This document shows, piece after piece, positions 5,220 through 9,798 of a stretch of 9,798 nucleotides of DNA (position 1 is its first letter; the number at the start of each line of letters is the position of its first letter). The notes below the pieces were generated by a model. It was not told the origin of the DNA and searched no databases. It saw only the letters and a program-made list of their open reading frames with translations. The stretch covers positions 1 through 9,798 of the forward strand of contig JAIPIO010000152.1 in the NCBI GenBank assembly GCA_021734595.1, written 5' to 3'. The translations under genes were made by a program, and so were the position numbers. Source of the DNA: Kiritimatiellales bacterium (GTDB lineage Bacteria; Verrucomicrobiota; Kiritimatiellia; Kiritimatiellales; Pontiellaceae).

Positions 5220-7739
5220 TCACTCGGCATCCTTGCGCCATTTGAACAGGTTAGACACTTCCTTGGGCAGATTAACCATCCGCCACGTAGGATTTGAGAC
5301 ATCACCCTCAACTCTGAATTCCAGCAGTTTTAGAAAAGGGTCCGTTACCGTTCGAACAACTTTTCCGATCGCCCCGCTACTAAAAATCTGCGTCTGCAGA
5401 ATAAAATCATATCCGATGTCCTGCCGGTAGCTACCGCGCATTTTGGCACTCAGAACATTGCCTTCGAAGTAGGAATCCTCAGTAGAGATCACACCACCCC
5501 TCATAACATAACTGCCAGCAAAACGGGTTATGGAAAAAACCTTGAATGTGGGATAAACCTTGCGGACGAGGCTGGAAAACCCCTTGAAAAACGGAAGGTC
5601 GGCCAGCTGCCCCTCTTCAATGCGAACCGTTCCTTCGCCGGTCGCATTTGCAAGGAATTCCTTATCCGTATCCGCGCTAAAATGGATATTCGCATAAAGC
5701 TTTCCCGCCACTTTAGTCAAGTTGGTCCTGCTTGTATAATTAAGCCAGGGCACAATATCTGCCCCCTGAATGGAGAGTCTCGGCTCATAGGAGGTCGGAT
5801 GATCTCCCGTTCCTATGCGTACGGAAACCTCGCCTGTTCCACGTCCTCCATAAATACTGAAATCCAAATCATCCAGCTTTATCAATCTGCCGACGCCTTT
5901 CACGTCCGCACTGGCCTTCCCCAGCACCGCGGCAGGTGTTTCTACTTTCTCCGCGTTGATGGACCCACTGAACTGTGTATTTGTTAAGCCACCCCAATCG
6001 AAAACACCGGAGGCGGATAAGCTAATAGCTCCAGGAAATTTGAGTTCATCTGTGAAAAGGCCCAGTTCGGGATAGATGATTTGCTCGAGCGTGGCGGGAT
6101 TCAAACTGCTCGTCACATCAAATGATGCCTGATTGCGGTTGAAATCCAGTTGGACACTGCCCGTCGCGGAATCTTCTCCCTGGTTGATGGTCAGCGGCGC
6201 AAGTTCAACTACCCCGCCATCGTAATATCCAAATGGAATGTCCACTGATGAAAACGGCGTATCCCTGAAGGTGATATCCCGGCCGGTTGCATGGCCTTTA
6301 AGCACGAACGAATCCTTGACGTCAATATGTTCATTGAATGCCAGATGCAATCTAGGCGGATCGTTTTCACACTGAACCATAGCGATTATATTGGTTACCT
6401 CATCCAACCAGTAAAGCGCGCCCACCGCCAGATGCGGATCGCAGTATGCATCCAGTTCAACGCGGTATTGCCGAACGGATGCATCCCACGAAACATTCCC
6501 CGTAACAGGGCCGCCCTTCATGCACGAACCGAGAGTCTCCGCCAGGCTTTCCCGCCCGCGCACAACAGCTTGAAGCCCTGTCAGGTCCACACCGCCTTCA
6601 TGCGATTTAAACCTGCCCCGCACTCCTTCAACTTCCAGATCCTGATAACCTCCACTCGACAGAACAAACCCGCCGGAAAGATTCTTGGCCATCTCCTTGA
6701 CAGACGACGGTCCCGCCTTGATTTCAACCATCGGAACAGCATCTATGCGTATCCGGTTTTCTTCAAGAACCTGCAGCATGGATTCCGGCAGGAACCTGAA
6801 CAATTCGCTGGATGAAAGCGTATTCGAAAGGTTGAGCTGCAATTCCTTGGCAGGCAGGTTATACGTTCCGCTCAACAGTAAAGCCTGACCGCCCTGGTAG
6901 ATGGCGATGCGGGAAATCTTCACTTCGGGGTACTTATACCGCCCCTCCAAAGCGGCGGCTGAAAAATCAACACCTCCGATATTCAATGACGGGACCGCCA
7001 TGGAATATTTAAACTTACTCTCGGAGAAATCGTTTGGCTTAATCATGAAATTAATATTGAGAACGACCCCCGGTTCGACCTGAACAATTTTAAGCTTCTC
7101 CTCCCACCTCTGGAAGTCCTCTGCCGCAATCCTGACTGGAACAAGTGTTTTTTGCTTCGGCGGTTTTTTAGGCACATCAGCGCTCTTCGGGGAACGCAAA
7201 ATAGAACCCTGTATCTGAAAAAGTGCCCCGATCCAATTCACTTCAGCCGATGTAAGCGCCAGCTTGTCGGGCAGAATGTCCATAGAGGCATCAATACTGT
7301 CGATGAGCCGGAGCCGGCTTGTTTCCGGGATCTCCACACCCCACGTAACCGACGAATTAACACTCATCTCGCGTGCTTCAACTTCCACCTGCCACGCATG
7401 GGGATTCTCGGCATATGCGGGATGCCGATGCAGGGAGAAATAAACATGATCCGCTGTAAAAACAGGACGTACATCGTCGGGGTGGTTGCTGTAGTAACGC
7501 AGGTTTTCCGCTCGCCAGCCTTTTACAGTCAACAGCACCTCGTCAACCTCAACGAGGACACCTTCAGCTTTCACCCGGTTAATCCCTGCACGAAGAATCG
7601 TCTGCGGTATGCCGAACGTCCGCAGATAGAGATAAAGCAGAATAACCAGGAAAAACAGAATGTAGACTGTCCGTACCAGGACCCGGACCACTTTATACGT
7701 ATGCTTCGTCAACTTCCGGCTGAAATAAAGTATGTCCAT
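5220..7739 (-). CDS. AsmA-like envelope protein
   Basis: An 839-residue protein with one N-terminal transmembrane segment (about 22-41, VRTVYILFFLVILLYLYL) and a long beta-rich region predicted in the periplasm. The C-terminal part (about 701-795) has the AsmA-family pattern: GEGTVRIEEGQLADLPFFKG, then FAGSYVMRGGVISTEDSYFEG, then an MRGSYRQD...YDF strand series. AsmA/TamB/YhdP-type proteins form elongated grooves implicated in moving phospholipid between membranes or in outer-membrane biogenesis; a similar role here is inference. A lysine/proline-rich linker lies near residues 190-200. The chosen ATG (7739) begins one base after the DUF4340 stop, with AGGA six bases upstream inside that gene, so translation is probably coupled. 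An upstream extension to 7778 overlaps the neighbour and is rejected. The length is longer than E. coli AsmA but much shorter than YhdP. No frameshift is seen. Confidence 0.85.
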   Translation of the reverse strand: MDILYFSRKLTKHTYKVVRVLVRTVYILFFLVILLYLYLRTFGIPQTILRAGINRVKAEGVLVEVDEVLLTVKGWRAENLRYYSNHPDDVRPVFTADHVYFSLHRHPAYAENPHAWQVEVEAREMSVNSSVTWGVEIPETSRLRLIDSIDASMDILPDKLALTSAEVNWIGALFQIQGSILRSPKSADVPKKPPKQKTLVPVRIAAEDFQRWEEKLKIVQVEPGVVLNINFMIKPNDFSESKFKYSMAVPSLNIGGVDFSAAALEGRYKYPEVKISRIAIYQGGQALLLSGTYNLPAKELQLNLSNTLSSSELFRFLPESMLQVLEENRIRIDAVPMVEIKAGPSSVKEMAKNLSGGFVLSSGGYQDLEVEGVRGRFKSHEGGVDLTGLQAVVRGRESLAETLGSCMKGGPVTGNVSWDASVRQYRVELDAYCDPHLAVGALYWLDEVTNIIAMVQCENDPPRLHLAFNEHIDVKDSFVLKGHATGRDITFRDTPFSSVDIPFGYYDGGVVELAPLTINQGEDSATGSVQLDFNRNQASFDVTSSLNPATLEQIIYPELGLFTDELKFPGAISLSASGVFDWGGLTNTQFSGSINAEKVETPAAVLGKASADVKGVGRLIKLDDLDFSIYGGRGTGEVSVRIGTGDHPTSYEPRLSIQGADIVPWLNYTSRTNLTKVAGKLYANIHFSADTDKEFLANATGEGTVRIEEGQLADLPFFKGFSSLVRKVYPTFKVFSITRFAGSYVMRGGVISTEDSYFEGNVLSAKMRGSYRQDIGYDFILQTQIFSSGAIGKVVRTVTDPFLKLLEFRVEGDVSNPTWRMVNLPKEVSNLFKWRKDAE

Positions 7740-7740
7740 A

Positions 7741-9531
7741 CTATTTCCTGGTTTCAGCATCCCCCCCGGAAGAAACAACCATATTCCCCGTCAGGCGGCG
7801 CACGTCCAGCCGGTCCAAAACAAAAACAACATCCCGCCCCTGAACCATGGCATAGTTCCCTTGCTCTGTTTCCTTCCCGATTACCAGAACATGACCTATC
7901 TGGTTATTCCCAGCCAAGCCAATATGCAAGGTCGCAACAGGGGAAACCATACCATAAAACGCGAGATCGCCGGGATTATAGGCCACATATCGTTTGGCCA
8001 TTACATGCCCCAGCGCATCCGCCAATGCCTCCACCGCAGGCGCACTAACCTGCACGTCGGCATTCGTCGCCACCGCTTCAAAACTGCCATCAGGCTGTTG
8101 GGAAACAACCTCGGTTCCGCGATCCGTTTCAAGGGATATCTTCTGGATATCATTCCTGCTGACCTGTAGAACCAGAGGATCCTTATAGTGCAGCGGATCC
8201 GCCAGTTCACCGGGAATTTCGCGCAGGTTGATCAGATGATCCGCCTGCTCGTCATTGCGCCTGATCTTCAATTCCCCGCCCGGCCCCGAACCGGACATGA
8301 CATAAATCACGTTTGTCTGCCCGGAATCCCCGGCACCGAACGACACCGTCCAGACCGGCTCTGCCGGTTCATCCGCAAGCTCCCCGGCAGCGTCATTGAA
8401 GTCAACGATGTAGGCATCGTCCCAGGTCTTCAGCAACCGATCAATCTCATCCTTGCAGGCAATCCAGCGGACCGGCTTGGTGACTTGCCAGTCGCCACCA
8501 TCGCCTCTCACCATCTCCAACCGCTCGGTGCCATGGCTGATGGTCACCGATGCAATATCCCCCACCGGCACCGCAAGCACCCGGCGGTCCCGGAAATCAT
8601 CCAGCTCAAACTCCAGCAAATCCAAAATATCTTTATTGAACCCGTAAACAGACGCTTCATCTGTCCGCCGCGCATAAACATAGCCGGCATCTTCCGGAAT
8701 CCCGTCCCCAATAACAACTGTTCGCGCAGTCCCGTCTGCGGCCCCCAGCGAAACCTGCCGGGTTTCCCCCTGCAATCCATAAACCGCAAAGTCAGAAACA
8801 TTGTCGGCTATAAACTTTTCAACCCGGAAGCGGTACATGCTGTCGAGAAAAGTGGCCATCTTGGTCTGATCCGCATGTGCCGACACCGGCTGCTGTATCC
8901 GCCAGCCGCTCTTCTGGTCTTTAACGATCTCGACAAAACCGCCGCTCCCACGAATTTCCACACGCCGGATACTGGCCGGCTCGCCGGCAAACAGCACCCG
9001 GTCCCGGAGTTCCGAAACATCCCTGGGAAGCATCTTCAGCAACCGGTCTGTAACCGTGTAAATCTCGTCGGCATCCCCTTGTTTAACATAGACCATCTTA
9101 CCAAGCGCGGCGCGGCGTCCAACCAGCCACACCCGGCGACCGGAAGTATCGATGGCCGTAATCCGCACATGGGGGGTATCAAAGCCGAACTCCGACGGGT
9201 CAACGCCGCGGGCCTGCAGCTCATCAGCAGTGATCACTGTGCCTTTCCCCAACGAATTAAGCGCGGCCACCCCCCGGTTCAGCAGCCCGACATCCGCCCG
9301 GCCTGCATTTGCACCGCCGGTCATCCAGACGCCATTCTCATTCGTGCACTCGACCACGGTGTTGGAGTACTCGAATCGCAGTGCCAGCAGATTTTCCGGA
9401 TCAATTTTGAACAACTGGATCTGTTCGACAAACTGATGGGTCGCGCGTTTGCGATACACCTCCATCGCCCAGATAAACAGCCCGGCCAAAACTACACAGA
9501 CAAACAAAATAAGTGTGGTACGCCCCTTCAT
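7741..9531 (-). CDS. DUF4340-family protein, four tandem repeat units
   Basis: A 596-residue membrane-anchored protein. One N-terminal transmembrane segment (about 6-23, TLILFVCVVLAGLFIWAM) leaves the rest in the periplasm. The body reads as four related units at about 47-180, 186-319, 325-455 and 461-580. Units open with an I-x-x-V/I-x-I strand (SIRRVEI, DIASVTI, DIQKISL), most then have a GxW-type turn, a helix with L/F and L pairs, a DFAVYGL-like motif and an IG-x(n)-YV/YA strand, and the first two close with LRDRVL or FRDRRVL. The third is the most diverged. DUF4340 proteins commonly sit next to GldG-type ABC-transporter auxiliary proteins; their biochemical role is unknown. ATG at 9531 lies 12 bases after the GldG-type stop, with a purine-rich but weak ribosome site (AGAGAA). 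The gene is followed after one base by the AsmA-like gene. Confidence 0.9.
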   Translation of the reverse strand: MKGRTTLILFVCVVLAGLFIWAMEVYRKRATHQFVEQIQLFKIDPENLLALRFEYSNTVVECTNENGVWMTGGANAGRADVGLLNRGVAALNSLGKGTVITADELQARGVDPSEFGFDTPHVRITAIDTSGRRVWLVGRRAALGKMVYVKQGDADEIYTVTDRLLKMLPRDVSELRDRVLFAGEPASIRRVEIRGSGGFVEIVKDQKSGWRIQQPVSAHADQTKMATFLDSMYRFRVEKFIADNVSDFAVYGLQGETRQVSLGAADGTARTVVIGDGIPEDAGYVYARRTDEASVYGFNKDILDLLEFELDDFRDRRVLAVPVGDIASVTISHGTERLEMVRGDGGDWQVTKPVRWIACKDEIDRLLKTWDDAYIVDFNDAAGELADEPAEPVWTVSFGAGDSGQTNVIYVMSGSGPGGELKIRRNDEQADHLINLREIPGELADPLHYKDPLVLQVSRNDIQKISLETDRGTEVVSQQPDGSFEAVATNADVQVSAPAVEALADALGHVMAKRYVAYNPGDLAFYGMVSPVATLHIGLAGNNQIGHVLVIGKETEQGNYAMVQGRDVVFVLDRLDVRRLTGNMVVSSGGDAETRK

Positions 9532-9543
9532 AGTGTTTTTTCT

Positions 9544-9798
9544 CTACTTTCTTCTGCGCACCCATACAACCAGACCAATCAGGACTGCCACGGCGGGAAT
9601 GCCGCCGACCGTCAACCAGAACATTCTGCGCAGCTGCGTGCTGGTCAGACTCAGCTTCACTTCCTCAATCGGCTTCGCGGCAATCGCCATGAGCTCTTCA
9701 CGGTCCAGCAGCCAGTTCAGCGCGCTCAGGAACAGATCCTGGTCTCCGCCGGTCAGCGCCCCGTTCGATACAAAATCCGAATCCCCGAAAACAACCAT
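9544..9798 (-). CDS. GldG-family ABC transporter auxiliary protein, C-terminal end (partial)
   Basis: Only the last 84 codons are inside the window; the frame is open at the right edge, and the methionine coded at 9798 is almost certainly internal. VVFGDSDFVSNGAL is the conserved block near the end of GldG/ABC_transp_aux proteins, followed by a DLFLSALNWLLDREEL helix, a polar linker with LTSTQLRR, a C-terminal transmembrane segment (about 60-79, LTVGGIPAVAVLIGLVVWV) and a basic RRRK tail facing the cytoplasm. In this family the protein accompanies an ABC permease and ATPase, which would be expected just beyond the right edge. GldG itself is known from Bacteroidetes gliding motility; relatives are widespread in non-gliding bacteria, so motility should not be assumed. 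It is upstream of and operonic with the DUF4340 gene. Confidence 0.88.
   Translation of the reverse strand: MVVFGDSDFVSNGALTGGDQDLFLSALNWLLDREELMAIAAKPIEEVKLSLTSTQLRRMFWLTVGGIPAVAVLIGLVVWVRRRK

Noticed and set aside
7152..8048. Long plus-strand open frame of 298 codons
   Set aside because: It lies antisense across the AsmA-like/DUF4340 junction, has low-complexity His/Pro/Arg-rich composition and no family resemblance; both minus-strand genes are clearly real.

Overview
The window looks like ordinary chromosomal DNA from a moderate-GC, diderm (Gram-negative type) bacterium. The paired GldG-type and DUF4340 genes, an AsmA-like protein, a DUF212 (divergent PAP2) protein and a stand-alone 2[4Fe-4S] ferredoxin together recall Verrucomicrobiota/Kiritimatiellota genomes. 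That placement is an impression from gene content, not a proof. No rRNA, tRNA, CRISPR array, insertion sequence or phage gene was seen. Coding density is high: the longest gene-free stretches are about 130-140 bases, and both are divergent promoter regions.

Left block (1-3446, minus strand): a three-gene run transcribed right to left. It encodes a membrane-anchored TPR protein, a GT4-like glycosyltransferase with an unusual active-site region, and the N-terminal third or so of ComEC, the DNA-uptake channel, which runs off the left edge. A good sigma70-type promoter (TTGACA, 17 bp, GATACT) lies upstream of the TPR gene. Gaps between the genes are short, so the three probably form one transcription unit.

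Middle block (3578-4658): three small genes with alternating orientation. They are a 73-residue single-pass membrane protein with four cysteines (+), a Fur-family metalloregulator (-), and a 56-residue 2[4Fe-4S] ferredoxin (+) that diverges from the regulator. An imperfect palindrome upstream of the regulator is a candidate operator. The ferredoxin gene ends in a clear intrinsic terminator. The block has the character of a small iron/redox module, which is inference from cysteine motifs and adjacency.

Right block (4717-9798, minus strand): a tight operon entering from the right edge. It carries the C-terminal end of a GldG-family ABC-transporter auxiliary protein, a DUF4340 protein of four tandem repeat units, an AsmA-like protein starting one base after the DUF4340 stop, and a DUF212/PAP2-like membrane protein that may have an extra promoter of its own. 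The first three are single-pass proteins with large domains predicted outside the cytoplasm. This fits an ABC-type export machine coupled to an AsmA-like protein of the kind linked to lipid transfer across the envelope, but substrate and mechanism cannot be read from the sequence.

Most of this is recognisable as known families. The points most worth a second look are the DUF4340/AsmA coupling and fourfold repeat, the degenerate glycosyltransferase motif with a cysteine cluster, the uncharacterised four-cysteine small membrane protein, and the Fur/ferredoxin divergent pair.
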